Assembly: GCF_002382885.1 (NCBI RefSeq) | Contig: NZ_NWVL01000014.1 | Span: 55,194-119,193, forward strand | Length of the DNA stretch: 64,000 nucleotides | Reading direction: 5' to 3' | Source: Streptomyces sp. WZ.A104 | Lineage (GTDB): Bacteria > Actinomycetota > Actinomycetes > Streptomycetales > Streptomycetaceae | Part shown: positions 35,117 through 44,081 of the stretch, in pieces | Layout of the letters: each line of letters starts with the position of its first letter | Numbering within the stretch: the first letter of the stretch is position 1 | Program-made: the position numbers and the translations under genes | The notes under the pieces: generated by a model | Seen by the model: the letters and a program-made list of their open reading frames with translations, nothing else | Told to the model about the DNA's origin: nothing | Databases searched by the model: none

Positions 35117-35572
35117 ATGACCGGCGCCACCCGCGAGGGCATCGACCTCACCCGCGTCCTGCACGCCCCGCAGCAGCGGGTCTTCGCGGCCTGGACGTCA
35201 CCGGAGGACTTCGCCGCCTGGTACGGGGGAGAGGCGGACGTCCCCCTGGACCGGGTGGCGATGGACGTGCGGCCCGGTGGCTCGTGGAGCCTGGTCATCG
35301 TGATGCCGGGCGTCGAGATGCCGTTCCGCGGGGTCTACCGGGAGGTCAGCGAGCCCGACGGGCTGGTCTTCACACTGAAGGACGGCTCAGCCCCCGAGGA
35401 CTCCGAGGGCGAGGTCGTGACGGTCACCTTCAGCGACCTCGGGGGCGGCCGGACCGAGCTGGCCTTCCAGCAGCGCGGCGGCCACCTCACCCCCGAGCAG
35501 TACGCGGCGGCCGAGGACGGCTGGGAGGCATTCTTCGACGCCCTCGCCGACCGCCTCGCCGCCCACCCCTGA
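35117..35572 (+). CDS. SRPBCC/AHSA1-type protein
   Basis: 151 residues. START-like SRPBCC fold: LTRVLHAPQQRVFAAWTSPEDFAAWYG, MDVRPGGSWSLVI, GVYREVSEPDGLVFTLK and the C-terminal helix EDGWEAFFDALADRLAAH. Such proteins bind hydrophobic ligands; members vary widely and no function can be assigned. The ATG at 35117 was chosen by homology to the fold's usual start. Convergent with the ABC permease gene. Confidence 0.88.
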   Translation: MTGATREGIDLTRVLHAPQQRVFAAWTSPEDFAAWYGGEADVPLDRVAMDVRPGGSWSLVIVMPGVEMPFRGVYREVSEPDGLVFTLKDGSAPEDSEGEVVTVTFSDLGGGRTELAFQQRGGHLTPEQYAAAEDGWEAFFDALADRLAAHP

Positions 35573-35593
35573 GCCCGTCGGGCCCAAGGGCGC

Positions 35594-36754
35594 TCACTTC
35601 GCCAGCGGAAGCGCCGCCAGCTGGGCGATCACCCAGGTCAGCGGGGCGAACAGCGCCAGCAGAGCCCCCGCCCGCAGGGCCGTCGCCGACCGCAGCGTCG
35701 AGGCCGGGGCGCCCATCCTCAGCAGCGCCTGCGCGGTGTGCGCGCGGGCGTGCTTGGCCTCCAGGGCGGTCGTCAGCAGCGTCGCAGTCGTACAGCCGAG
35801 GACCAGCACCGCGCCGAGTGCCGTGAGCGGGCCGTAGGGGCGTTCGTCGCCCCCGTACAGCGCGGCCGCGGCGATCGCCGCGGCCAGCACCGCGCAGACG
35901 ACTCCGAGCGGGCGGCCGATCCGGCGCGCCTCGTCCATCAGGACCCGCCCCGCCAGCAGCCGCACGGCACCGGGGCGCACCGCTTGGAGCGCCTTGCCGC
36001 ACAGATGGGTCAGCCCCGGTCCGGCCATGGCCAGGCCGATCGCGGTGAGCGTCCACCCGATGAGCACCGCCACCGGGGTGGCGTCGAAACGGCCGGGCAG
36101 CGGGAACGGGTTCCCCGCCGCCTCCCGTGACGCGTACGCCTCGACCGCGAGCCCGGCGGCCGTCAGCGCCACGCCCCAGGGCAGCCCGGTCGGGGCGGGC
36201 GCGGGAGCGGGCAGTTCCTCGGAACCGAAGGTGTCCCGCGCCGGATCGGGCCGGGATCGCAGCGCCAGCGCGCACGCCGTCGCCGAGGCGAGCGGTACGA
36301 GGGCCAGCAGCATCAGTGCTGCGGCCGGCGGCAGCGGGGTGCCCGCCCCGAGGAACTCCGCCGCACCGCCGTCGAACGGCATCCCGTTCAGATCGCCGCG
36401 CAGATGCAGGAAGAACAGCAGGGCCACCATCGAGCCCAGCGTGGTGGAGACGGCCGTGGAGACCGCTGCCAGCACCGAGAGCCGCACCGGTCCGAGGCCC
36501 ACCGAGGAGAGGCCCGGCCGGGGCCGGGTGCTCGGGTCCGTACGGGCCACCGCCACGGCGAACTGCACGGTCGCGGCAAGCGGGACGAAGCACCACAGCA
36601 GCCGCAGCACCGAACCGGAGGACGCGGGGTGGGCCGAGGCGTATCCGAGGGCGGCCAGGAGGAGGAAGCCGACGCCCGCCGACGCGGCGGCGACCAGCAG
36701 CCGCCGGACCAGGACGAGGGGGTGGGAACCGCGGGCTAGACGGAGAGCGAGCAC
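35594..36754 (-). CDS. Putative ABC exporter membrane subunit
   Basis: 386 residues with about eight hydrophobic segments. MDEARRIGRPLGVVCAVLAAAIAAAALYGG and the C-terminal ALLRMGAPASTLRSATALRAGALLALFAPLTWVIAQL resemble permeases of FtsX/MacB-like systems, but no signature is decisive. Its start overlaps the end of the ATPase gene at 36736, so the two are coupled and likely form one transporter. Substrate unknown. Confidence 0.75.
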   Translation of the reverse strand: MLALRLARGSHPLVLVRRLLVAAASAGVGFLLLAALGYASAHPASSGSVLRLLWCFVPLAATVQFAVAVARTDPSTRPRPGLSSVGLGPVRLSVLAAVSTAVSTTLGSMVALLFFLHLRGDLNGMPFDGGAAEFLGAGTPLPPAAALMLLALVPLASATACALALRSRPDPARDTFGSEELPAPAPAPTGLPWGVALTAAGLAVEAYASREAAGNPFPLPGRFDATPVAVLIGWTLTAIGLAMAGPGLTHLCGKALQAVRPGAVRLLAGRVLMDEARRIGRPLGVVCAVLAAAIAAAALYGGDERPYGPLTALGAVLVLGCTTATLLTTALEAKHARAHTAQALLRMGAPASTLRSATALRAGALLALFAPLTWVIAQLAALPLAK

Positions 36755-37473
36755 GCCGCGCGGCCCTCCGCTTCCGGTTCCGCGGGCAGGGAGACGGTGG
36801 CCACGCGGCGGCCGTCCAGCAGCGCAACGTTCCGGTCGGCGAGGGCGGCGACCTCGGCGTCATGGGTGGCCAGGATGACGGTGATGCCGTGCGAGCGGGC
36901 CGCGGTGGTCAGGGTGCGCAGGACCTGGGTGCGGTCGGCGCGGTGCAGCGTCGCGGTCGGCTCGTCGGCGAAGATCACGGTCGGTGAGGCGCACAGGGCA
37001 CGGGCCACCGAGATCCGCTGGCGCTGCGCCTGGAGCAGGGCGTGCGGCCGCTCCCTGGCGAAGGCGGCGATGTCGAGGCGCTCCAGCCACTCGGTGGCGG
37101 CCTTCCTCGCACCGCGGTGCGAGGTTCCGCGCAGCAGCAGCGGCAGGGCGGTGTTCTCCCAGACGGTCAGCTCCGGGACCAGTTCCGGATCGGCGGCGAT
37201 CCAGCCGAAGCGTTCCCGCCGTAGCCGCTCGCGGACCCGTGGAGTCATGGTGTGGACGGGGACGCTGTTGAACCAGACCTCGCCCTGGTCGGGCACGAGC
37301 CGGCCCGACAGGCAGTGCAGCAGGGTGGTCTTCCCGCTGCCGCGCGGGCCGGTCACGGCCAGGATCTCGGCGTCCCGGACACCGATGGAGACACCGCCCA
37401 GACCGGGCGAGCCGTTGTGGGAGTGGTGCAGGGAACGCGCCCAGATCACGTCGTTGTCCGGCGGGGCCACCAT
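36736..37473 (-). CDS. ABC transporter ATP-binding protein with a degenerate signature
   Basis: About 245 residues. Walker A GPRGSGKT, Q-loop-like WIAADPELVPELTV, Walker B VIFADEPTATL and H-loop ATHDAE are present. The signature, normally LSGGQ, reads LLQAQRQRISVARAL, which departs at the Ser and Gly residues that contact ATP. It resembles LolD/MacB-type ATPases. It could still function with a non-canonical signature or be a weak ATPase. Pairs with the overlapping membrane protein gene. Confidence 0.85.
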   Translation of the reverse strand: MVAPPDNDVIWARSLHHSHNGSPGLGGVSIGVRDAEILAVTGPRGSGKTTLLHCLSGRLVPDQGEVWFNSVPVHTMTPRVRERLRRERFGWIAADPELVPELTVWENTALPLLLRGTSHRGARKAATEWLERLDIAAFARERPHALLQAQRQRISVARALCASPTVIFADEPTATLHRADRTQVLRTLTTAARSHGITVILATHDAEVAALADRNVALLDGRRVATVSLPAEPEAEGRAACSLSV

Positions 37474-37649
37474 GGCGTACACCTCGGTTCAGGTCGGATT
37501 TCCTGTTCCCCCGTACGGGGGAACGAAGACGCGGCCGATCGGTCACTCGGCACCGTAGATAGTCGGACCGGTGTGGGCGCACAGCACGCGGCCCGGATGC
37601 GCCCCTTCTCACTCGAACGGGCGTATCCGGGCCGATGGACCGTATGAAA

Positions 37650-37680
37650 TGACCCCTGGATGATGATCATCCAGGGGTCA
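37650..37680. terminator. Perfect 15-bp inverted repeat after the aminotransferase gene
   Basis: Arms 37650-37664 and 37666-37680 are exact inverse complements around a single central G. On the minus strand it ends with ATTTCATA and lies 10 nt after the aminotransferase stop, fitting a terminator. The near-complete symmetry would also fit a regulator-binding operator for the divergently placed ABC genes downstream. Confidence 0.65.
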
Positions 37681-37689
37681 TGGCAGGGG

Positions 37690-39051
37690 TCAGAGCTTCG
37701 TCCAGGCCTCCGTCAGCACGGCCCGCAGGATGCCCTCGATCTCGTCGAACGTCGACTGGTCGGAGATCAGCGGCGGGGCGAGCTGGACGACCGGGTCGCC
37801 GCGGTCGTCGGCCCGGCAGTACAGCCCGTTCTCGTACAGCGCCTTGGAGAGGAAGCCGTACAGGACGCGCTCGGTCTCCTCGTCGGTGAACGTCTCCTTG
37901 GTGGCCTTGTCCTTCACCAGCTCGATGCCGTAGAAGTACCCGTTGCCGCGGACGTCGCCGACGATCGGCAGGTCGTGCAGCTTCTGGAGCGTCGTCAGGA
38001 AGGCGTTCTCGTTGTCGAGGACGTGCTGGTTGAGGTTCTCGCGCTCGAAGATGTCGAGGTTGGCGAGGCCCACCGCGGCGGAGACCGGGTGACCGCCGAA
38101 GGTGTAGCCGTGCAGGAAGGTGTTGCCGCCCTGGTAGAACGGCTCCGCGATCCTGTCCGAGACGATGCAGGCGCCGATCGGGGAGTAGCCCGAGGTCATG
38201 CCCTTCGCGCAGGTGATCATGTCCGGTACGTAGCCGAACTTGTCGCAGGCGAAGATCGTGCCGAGGCGGCCGAAGGCGCAGATGACCTCGTCGGACACGA
38301 GCAGCACGTCGTACCGGTCGCAGATCTCGCGGACCCGCTGGAAGTAGCCGGGCGGCGGGGGGAAACAGCCACCGGCGTTCTGCACGGGCTCCAGGAAGAC
38401 GGCCGCGACGGTCTCCGGGCCCTCGAAGAGGATCTCCTGCTCGATCTGGTCGGCGGCCCAGCGGCCGAAGGCCTCGGGGTCGTCGCCGAAGAGCGGGGCG
38501 CGGTAGATGTTGGTGTTCGGAACCTTGTGCGCGCCGGGGACCAGCGGCTCGAAGGGGGCCTTCAGGGCCGGGAGACCGGTGATGGACAGGGCGCCCTGCG
38601 GGGTGCCGTGGTAGGCGACGGCGCGCGAGATGACCTTGTACTTGGTCGGCTGGCCCTTGAGCTTGAAGTACTGCTTGGCCAGCTTCCAGGCCGTCTCGAC
38701 GGCCTCGCCGCCACCGGTGGTGAAGAAGACCTTGTTGAGGTCGCCCGGGGCGTAGTCGGCGAGGCGCTCGGCCAGCTCGACCGCCTTCGGGTGGGCGTAG
38801 GACCACACCGGGAAGAAGCCCAGCTCCTGACCCTGCTTGTACGCCGTCTCGGCGAGCTCGTGACGACCGTGACCGGCGTTGACCACGAACAGGCCGGAGA
38901 GACCGTCCAGGTAGCGCTTGCCCTTGTCGTCGAAGATGTACGTTCCCTCGCCACGCACGATGGTGGGAACGGGCGCGTTCTCGTAGTCCGACATGCGGGT
39001 GAAGTGCATCCACAGGTGGTCGTACGCGGTTCGGCTGAGGTCCTTGCTCAC
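37690..39051 (-). CDS. Class III omega-aminotransferase, probable polyamine/diamine catabolism
   Basis: 453 residues from the GTG at 39051 (VSKDLSRTAYDHLWMHFTRM). Class III signatures: GTYIFDDKGKRYLDGLSGLFVVNAGHG, FFTTGGGEAVETAWKLAKQYFK, VFLEPVQNAGGCFPPPPGYF, LLVSDEVICAFGRLG and the PLP-lysine context MITCAKGMTSGYSPIGA. Family members transfer an amino group from putrescine, beta-alanine or similar to pyruvate. It follows the Lrp gene by 2 nt and probably shares its transcript. In S. coelicolor the corresponding region has been proposed for polyamine use. Confidence 0.9.
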   Translation of the reverse strand: MSKDLSRTAYDHLWMHFTRMSDYENAPVPTIVRGEGTYIFDDKGKRYLDGLSGLFVVNAGHGRHELAETAYKQGQELGFFPVWSYAHPKAVELAERLADYAPGDLNKVFFTTGGGEAVETAWKLAKQYFKLKGQPTKYKVISRAVAYHGTPQGALSITGLPALKAPFEPLVPGAHKVPNTNIYRAPLFGDDPEAFGRWAADQIEQEILFEGPETVAAVFLEPVQNAGGCFPPPPGYFQRVREICDRYDVLLVSDEVICAFGRLGTIFACDKFGYVPDMITCAKGMTSGYSPIGACIVSDRIAEPFYQGGNTFLHGYTFGGHPVSAAVGLANLDIFERENLNQHVLDNENAFLTTLQKLHDLPIVGDVRGNGYFYGIELVKDKATKETFTDEETERVLYGFLSKALYENGLYCRADDRGDPVVQLAPPLISDQSTFDEIEGILRAVLTEAWTKL

Positions 39052-39053
39052 GG

Positions 39054-39560
39054 CTATCGGGTTCCCCACATATAGGTCTGCTTCTTGAGCTTGAGGTAAA
39101 CAAAGCTCTCGGTGGAGCGCACGCCGGGAAGGGTCCGGATGCGTTTGTTGATCGTCTCCAGCAGGTGGTCGTCGTCCTCGCAGACGATCTCCACCATCAG
39201 GTCGAAGGAGCCCGCGGTCATGACCACGTACTCGCATTCGGCCATGGCCGACAGGGCCTCGGCCACCGGGTCGAGGTCGCCCTCGACATTGATGCCGACC
39301 ATCGCCTGCCGCCGGAGTCCCACGGTGAGCGGGTCCGTGACGGCGACGATCTGCATCACGCCTTGGTCGAGCAGCTTCTGGACGCGCTGGCGCACAGCCG
39401 CTTCGGAGAGGCCGACGGCCTTGCCGATCGCGGCGTACGGACGGCGTCCGTCCTCCTGGAGCTGCTCGATGATTGCGAGGGAGACGGCATCGACCGCTGG
39501 CGGTGATCCGTTCCCGTTCCTGGAGTCTGCGCTGCGACTGGCCACAGACCCACTGTGCAC
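39054..39560 (-). CDS. Lrp/AsnC-family regulator
   Basis: 168 residues from the GTG at 39560, which has GAGGAG upstream; an in-frame start 21 nt earlier exists. N-terminal helix-turn-helix (IIEQLQEDGRRPYAAIGKAVGLSEAAVRQRVQKLLDQGVMQIVAV) and RAM domain (VGINVEGDLDPVAEALSAMAECEYVVMTAGSFDLMVEIVCEDDDHLLETI). Divergent from the aldehyde dehydrogenase gene and upstream of the aminotransferase gene, so it likely controls both in response to an amino acid or amine. Confidence 0.93.
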   Translation of the reverse strand: MHSGSVASRSADSRNGNGSPPAVDAVSLAIIEQLQEDGRRPYAAIGKAVGLSEAAVRQRVQKLLDQGVMQIVAVTDPLTVGLRRQAMVGINVEGDLDPVAEALSAMAECEYVVMTAGSFDLMVEIVCEDDDHLLETINKRIRTLPGVRSTESFVYLKLKKQTYMWGTR

Positions 39561-39722
39561 CGCTCCTCGTCCGTCTCGCAACCCCAGATCGATGAAATTC
39601 GTTGTTCAAGTGCTCGGATCTCACTGAATCCGAAGTTTGGGGTAGGCGGGTATGTCGAAAGCGTCGCCGAAGCGATTAGGGTGGATGTCTCACCCATCGG
39701 ACAGCCGACAGGAGGGGTGGTT
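39561..39722. promoter_or_regulatory. Divergent control region between the Lrp and aldehyde dehydrogenase genes
   Basis: A comparatively AT-rich 160-bp stretch between divergent genes, likely carrying promoters in both directions and Lrp binding sites. A weak inverted repeat CGGAT-N8-ATCCG occurs near 39615-39635. GGAGGGG near 39712 may serve as the Shine-Dalgarno sequence of the aldehyde dehydrogenase. Confidence 0.5.
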
Positions 39723-41162
39723 GTGACCACCGAGGTGCGCCGTCTGCGCAACTACATCAACGGAGAGTTCCGGGACGCCGCGGACGGGCGGACCATCGAT
39801 GTGGTCAGCCCGGTGACGGAAGAGGTCTACGCGACCTCGCCGCTCTCCGGCCAGGCCGATGTCGATGCCGCCATGGAAGCCGCCGCGGCCGCGTTCCCGG
39901 CCTGGCGCGACACGACGCCCGCCGAGCGTCAGAAGGCGCTGCTGAAGATCGCGGACGCCTTCGAGGAGCGGGCCGAGGACCTGATCGCCGCCGAGTCGGA
40001 GAACACCGGCAAGCCGCTGGGCCTCACCCGCAGCGAAGAGATCCCGCCGATGGTGGACCAGATCCGCTTCTTCGCGGGCGCCGCCCGGCTCCTTGAGGGC
40101 CGCTCGGCCGGCGAGTACATGGAGGGCCTGACCTCCATCATCCGCCGCGAGCCGGTCGGTGTCTGCGCCCAGGTCGCGCCGTGGAACTACCCGATGATGA
40201 TGGCCGTGTGGAAGTTCGCCCCGGCCCTCGCCGCGGGCAACACGGTCGTCATCAAGCCGTCCGACACCACCCCGGCGTCGACGGTCCTGATGGCCGAGAT
40301 CATCGGGCAGATCCTCCCCAAGGGCGTCTTCAACGTCCTGTGCGGCGACCGGGACACCGGCCGCGCCATGGTCGAGCACCCGACCCCGGCGATGGCCTCC
40401 ATCACCGGTTCCGTACGGGCGGGCATGCAGGTGGCCGAGTCCGCGGCCAAGGACGTCAAGCGGGTCCACCTGGAGCTCGGCGGCAAGGCGCCCGTCGTGG
40501 TCTTCGAGGACACCGACATCGCGGGCGCCGTCGCGGGCATCTCCGAGGCGGGCTTCTTCAACGCGGGCCAGGACTGTACGGCCGCCACCCGGGTGCTGGT
40601 CCACGAGTCCATCCACGACGAGTTCGTCACGGCGCTCGCCAAGGCCGCCTCCGACACGAAGACCGGGCAGCCGGACGACGAGGACGTGGCGTACGGCCCG
40701 CTCAACAACGCCAACCAGCTGAAGCAGGTCAGCGGCTTCATCGAGCGGCTCCCCGCCCACGCCAAGGTCGAGGCGGGCGGCCACCGGGTCGGCGACAAGG
40801 GCTACTTCTACGCCCCGACCGTCGTCTCCGGCCTCAAGCAGGACGACGAGATCATCCAGAACGAGGTCTTCGGCCCCGTCATCACCGTCCAGTCCTTCAC
40901 CGACGAGAAGCAGGCCGTCGAGTACGCCAACGGCGTCGAGTACGCGCTCGCCTCCTCCGTGTGGACCAAGGACCACGCCCGCGCCATGCGGCTGTCCAAG
41001 AACCTCGACTTCGGCTGCGTGTGGATCAACACCCACATCCCGCTGGTCGCCGAGATGCCGCACGGCGGGTTCAAGAAGTCCGGCTACGGCAAGGACCTCT
41101 CCGCGTACGGCTTCGAGGACTACACGCGCATCAAGCACGTGATGACGTCCATCGAGGGCTGA
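39723..41162 (+). CDS. Gamma-aminobutyraldehyde dehydrogenase-like aldehyde dehydrogenase
   Basis: 479 residues. Catalytic Cys285 in FFNAGQDCTAATR and general-base Glu in HLELGGKAPVVVF; NAD-binding VAPWNYPMMMAVWKFAPALAAGNTVVIKPSDTTP. It closely resembles aminobutyraldehyde/betaine-aldehyde dehydrogenases (PatD type), fitting conversion of 4-aminobutanal to GABA. The start GTG at 39723 is preceded by GGAGGGG. A strong terminator follows. Confidence 0.93.
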   Translation: MTTEVRRLRNYINGEFRDAADGRTIDVVSPVTEEVYATSPLSGQADVDAAMEAAAAAFPAWRDTTPAERQKALLKIADAFEERAEDLIAAESENTGKPLGLTRSEEIPPMVDQIRFFAGAARLLEGRSAGEYMEGLTSIIRREPVGVCAQVAPWNYPMMMAVWKFAPALAAGNTVVIKPSDTTPASTVLMAEIIGQILPKGVFNVLCGDRDTGRAMVEHPTPAMASITGSVRAGMQVAESAAKDVKRVHLELGGKAPVVVFEDTDIAGAVAGISEAGFFNAGQDCTAATRVLVHESIHDEFVTALAKAASDTKTGQPDDEDVAYGPLNNANQLKQVSGFIERLPAHAKVEAGGHRVGDKGYFYAPTVVSGLKQDDEIIQNEVFGPVITVQSFTDEKQAVEYANGVEYALASSVWTKDHARAMRLSKNLDFGCVWINTHIPLVAEMPHGGFKKSGYGKDLSAYGFEDYTRIKHVMTSIEG

Positions 41163-41185
41163 CCGACCTCTCCGGCTGTACGAGG

Positions 41186-41214
41186 ACGGCCCCGGGCTCC
41201 CCGCCCGGGGCCGT
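41186..41214 (+). terminator. Terminator after the aldehyde dehydrogenase gene
   Basis: A perfect 11-bp stem (41186-41196 with 41204-41214) over a 7-nt loop, followed by TCCCGT. Confidence 0.8.
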
Positions 41215-41345
41215 TCCCGTGCGCGCGGCGCCCCGCCCTGTACAGGGTGTGCGGAACAGGCCCGCCCCGCTGGACGGTTGGTCCATTGCCCGCCCCGCCG
41301 CCCGACCGGCATCCTGCGCGGGTGCGAGCGATCAGGAACAACCCC

Positions 41346-42508
41346 ATGTCCCGTCGTTCCCTGCTGCGCGCCCTCGGGGCGTCGGCGGCCGGGACCGCCC
41401 TGGCCGGCTGCGGGGTCCCCGCCGCCTTCGTCGAGCCGGGCGACCGGGCCGGGCACGACAGCTCGGAGACCGACCCCACCCTGCACTTCGCCAACTGGCC
41501 GCTCTACATCGACACCGACGACGAGGACGAGTCGAAGCGGCCCACCCTGGATGCCTTCACGGAGCGGACCGGGATCTCCGTCACGTACACCGAGGAGATC
41601 AACGACAACGACGAGTTCTTCGGGAAGATCAGCCCCGCGCTGATGAACCGCCAGCAGACCGGCCGGGACCTCATCGTCATCAGCGACTGGATGGCCGCCC
41701 GCTTCGTCCGGCTCGGCTGGGTCCAGGAGATGGACCGGGCGAGGCAGCCCAACGTCGCCAAGTACCTCGACCCGCAGCTGCGGACCCCCGCCTTCGACGA
41801 GGGGCGCCGCCACAGCGTCCCCTGGCAGTCCGGGATCACCGGCATCGCCTACAACCGCAGGAAGCTCGGCCGTGAGATCCGGTCCACCGGCGACCTGTGG
41901 GCGGACGACCTGCGCGGCCGGGTCACCCTGCTCTCCGGGCTCGACGAGTCGTTCGCGCTGCTGATGCAGGGCAACGGCGTCGACATCACCCGGTGGACCG
42001 CCGACGACTTCCACGAGATCTGCGAGCAGACGCGGAAGCGGGTCCGCTCCCAGCACATCCGCCGCTTCACCGGCAACGACTACATCAAGGACCTCGCCAC
42101 CGGCGACGTGCTCGCCTGCCAGGCGTACTCCGGCGACGTCATCCAGCTCCAGGCCGACAACCGGACATCGAGTTCGTCGTCCCCGAGGAGGGCGCCGAAC
42201 TGTGGGCGGAGTCCCTGATGATCCCCAACCTCGCCCGCCACAAGCGCAACGCGGAGCGGCTGGTGGACCACTACTACGACCCCGAGGTCGCCGCCGAACT
42301 GGCCACCTGGGTCAACTACGTCTGCCCCGTCCCCGCCGCCCGCGACGTCCTGGCCTCGGCCAAGGACGAGGAGACCGCCGCACTCGCCGAGGACCCGCTG
42401 ATCTTCCCCGACGACGCGATGCGGAAACGGCTCGCCATCGCGCGCGACATCACCTCCGAGGAACGGATGGACTTCGCCAGGAAGTGGAACACCATCGTCG
42501 GCTTGTGA
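41346..42508 (+). pseudogene. Polyamine-binding lipoprotein gene with a single-base frameshift
   Basis: Starts with a twin-arginine-like lipoprotein signal (MSRRSLLRALGASAAGTALAGCG). The PotD/PotF-type protein is in frame to about 42160 (DVLACQAYSGDVIQLQADN), then continues one frame over with IEFVVPEEGAELWAESLMIPNLARHKRNAERLVDHYYDPEVAAELATWVNYVCPV to the stop at 42508. The intact paralogue at 48514 reads QADNPDIKF where this one breaks, so one C is missing in the run at 42161. Either a recent inactivating deletion or a sequencing error. Restored length would be about 387 residues. Confidence 0.88.
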
Positions 42509-42562
42509 AGCCCTAGCAGGGGTGCCGTAAAGAGGCAGTAAACGCGGGCGTACGCTGCGGAT

Positions 42563-43096
42563 ATGAGCGAGCGACACGCCCTCACGCGGCGTATACGCAG
42601 GTGGTTGGTGTTCTTCATGGTGTGTCTGGTGCTGAGCGGGCTCACGGCCTTCCCGCTCGTCACCGAACTCCGCTGGGCCGAGGACCTGCTGAGCGCCTCG
42701 GCCTCCCCGGTCCCCGAGCACCTTCCCGGCCTGATGGAGTGGATCACCCGGGTCCGCGAAGGGCTGGACACCGTCGACCGCGACCAGCCCTTCATGCTGT
42801 ACGGCACCGACTGGCTGGCCTTCGCCCACCTGGTCATCGCGGTCGCCTTCTACGGTCCCTACCGCGACCCGGTCCGCAACATCTGGGTCATCGAGTTCGG
42901 CATGATCGCCTGCGCCGGGATCATCCCGCTCGCCCTGATCTGCGGCCCGATCCGCGACATCCCGTTCTGGTGGAGCGTGATCGACATGTCCTTCGGGGTC
43001 TTCGGCGTCATCCCGCTGCTGATCGTCCGCCGCATGATCAAGCGCCTCGAAGGGCTGGAGCAGGCGGCCCCCGAACCCCTTCCGGCGGCCGTCTGA
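42563..43096 (+). CDS. Conserved membrane protein of unknown function
   Basis: 177 residues with four predicted membrane helices (about 13-32, 83-97, 112-130, 136-155). Between the first two is an outside-facing loop (SASASPVPEHLPGLMEWITRVREGLDTVDRDQPF). No known domain recognised. It lies between a polyamine-binding protein gene and a GDPD gene. The ATG at 42563 gives a compact protein with a basic N-terminus. Confidence 0.8.
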   Translation: MSERHALTRRIRRWLVFFMVCLVLSGLTAFPLVTELRWAEDLLSASASPVPEHLPGLMEWITRVREGLDTVDRDQPFMLYGTDWLAFAHLVIAVAFYGPYRDPVRNIWVIEFGMIACAGIIPLALICGPIRDIPFWWSVIDMSFGVFGVIPLLIVRRMIKRLEGLEQAAPEPLPAAV

Positions 43097-43345
43097 GTCA
43101 GGGCTTCCGGGCCACCCCGAACCGGGCGACCTCCGGCCCCCGCGGGTTCGTACGCCGGCGGGAGCAGGAGGCAGCCCGGCGCCGGGGGCCGGGAACCGGT
43201 CCACGCCCGAGGAACCGCGCGTCGTGCCCGATGCCGGAACGTATCCGGGCGGGGGCTTCCCGCGGGCGGCGGTCCATCACGTCCGCTCCTCGGTACAGGG
43301 GCCCGGCGGCGGGCGGTACGGGGCCCTCCGCCGCGCCGGACCGAT

Positions 43346-44059
43346 TCAAGAGCCGCCGCGCCCGGGCGAGTCGGCCAGCAGGCCGTGCAGGGCGTCGATC
43401 CGGTTGGTGGTGATCGAGTCGACGCCCCGCTCGATCAGCCGGCGCATGGTGCGTTTCGTGTCGGCCGTCCAGGCGGAGACCAGCAGCCCGTCCCGGTGCG
43501 CCCGGTCCGTCAGCTCCCGGCTCACCAGGCCGAACCGGTAGTTCAGCCAGCGCGGCTTCACCGCGGCCAGCAGCTCCGGGCGCGGCGGGGCCAACGTCGT
43601 CCAGGTCAGGGCGATCTCGGCGGAGGGGTCGGCGGCCCGCACCCGCAGCATCGCGTCCGCGCTCGCGCAGTAGTAGGCCCGCTCGCCCGCCCCGCACTCC
43701 CGGACCGTGCCGACGATCTTCTTCACCGAGGCGTCCGTGGAGCCGGGCAGGTCCACCATCACCCGGTGCGCCCCGACGGCGAGCAGCGCCTCGCGGAGCG
43801 TGGGCACCCCGCCGCCGGTCAGTTCCTTCAACTCCGTGTGGTCCAGCCGGTCCAGGCGCAGGTCATGGCCCCACAGCCGCTCCAGCGTCGCGTCGTGCAG
43901 CAGGACGGGCACGCCGTCACGGGTGACCCGCACATCGATCTCGACCGCGTCCGCCCCCCGGTCGAGGGCCGAGCGGATCGAGGGCAGGGTGTTCTCGCGG
44001 GCGCGGTACGGGTCGCCGCGGTGCGCGACGGCGGTGACGCGGGAGACGGTGTCGGCCAT
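43346..44059 (-). CDS. Glycerophosphodiester phosphodiesterase
   Basis: 237 residues, GDPD TIM barrel. Catalytic and metal motifs: VAHRGDPYRARENTLPSIRSAL (HRG...E), GADAVEIDVRVTRDGVPVLLHDATLERLWG (E-x-D and H-D), and a C-terminal VSAWTADTKRTMRRLIERGVDSITTNRID. Hydrolyses glycerophosphodiesters to glycerol-3-phosphate plus alcohol. No signal peptide, so cytoplasmic. About 250 bp between this gene and the preceding one hold nothing recognisable. Confidence 0.93.
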   Translation of the reverse strand: MADTVSRVTAVAHRGDPYRARENTLPSIRSALDRGADAVEIDVRVTRDGVPVLLHDATLERLWGHDLRLDRLDHTELKELTGGGVPTLREALLAVGAHRVMVDLPGSTDASVKKIVGTVRECGAGERAYYCASADAMLRVRAADPSAEIALTWTTLAPPRPELLAAVKPRWLNYRFGLVSRELTDRAHRDGLLVSAWTADTKRTMRRLIERGVDSITTNRIDALHGLLADSPGRGGS

Positions 44060-44081
44060 GGGTCCATTGTGACGACCGGGG

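Noticed and set aside
36736..37482. A CDS start at 37482 for the ABC ATPase
   Set aside because: The ATG three codons later (37473) is equally plausible and gives a more typical N-terminus; the difference is not resolvable from sequence.
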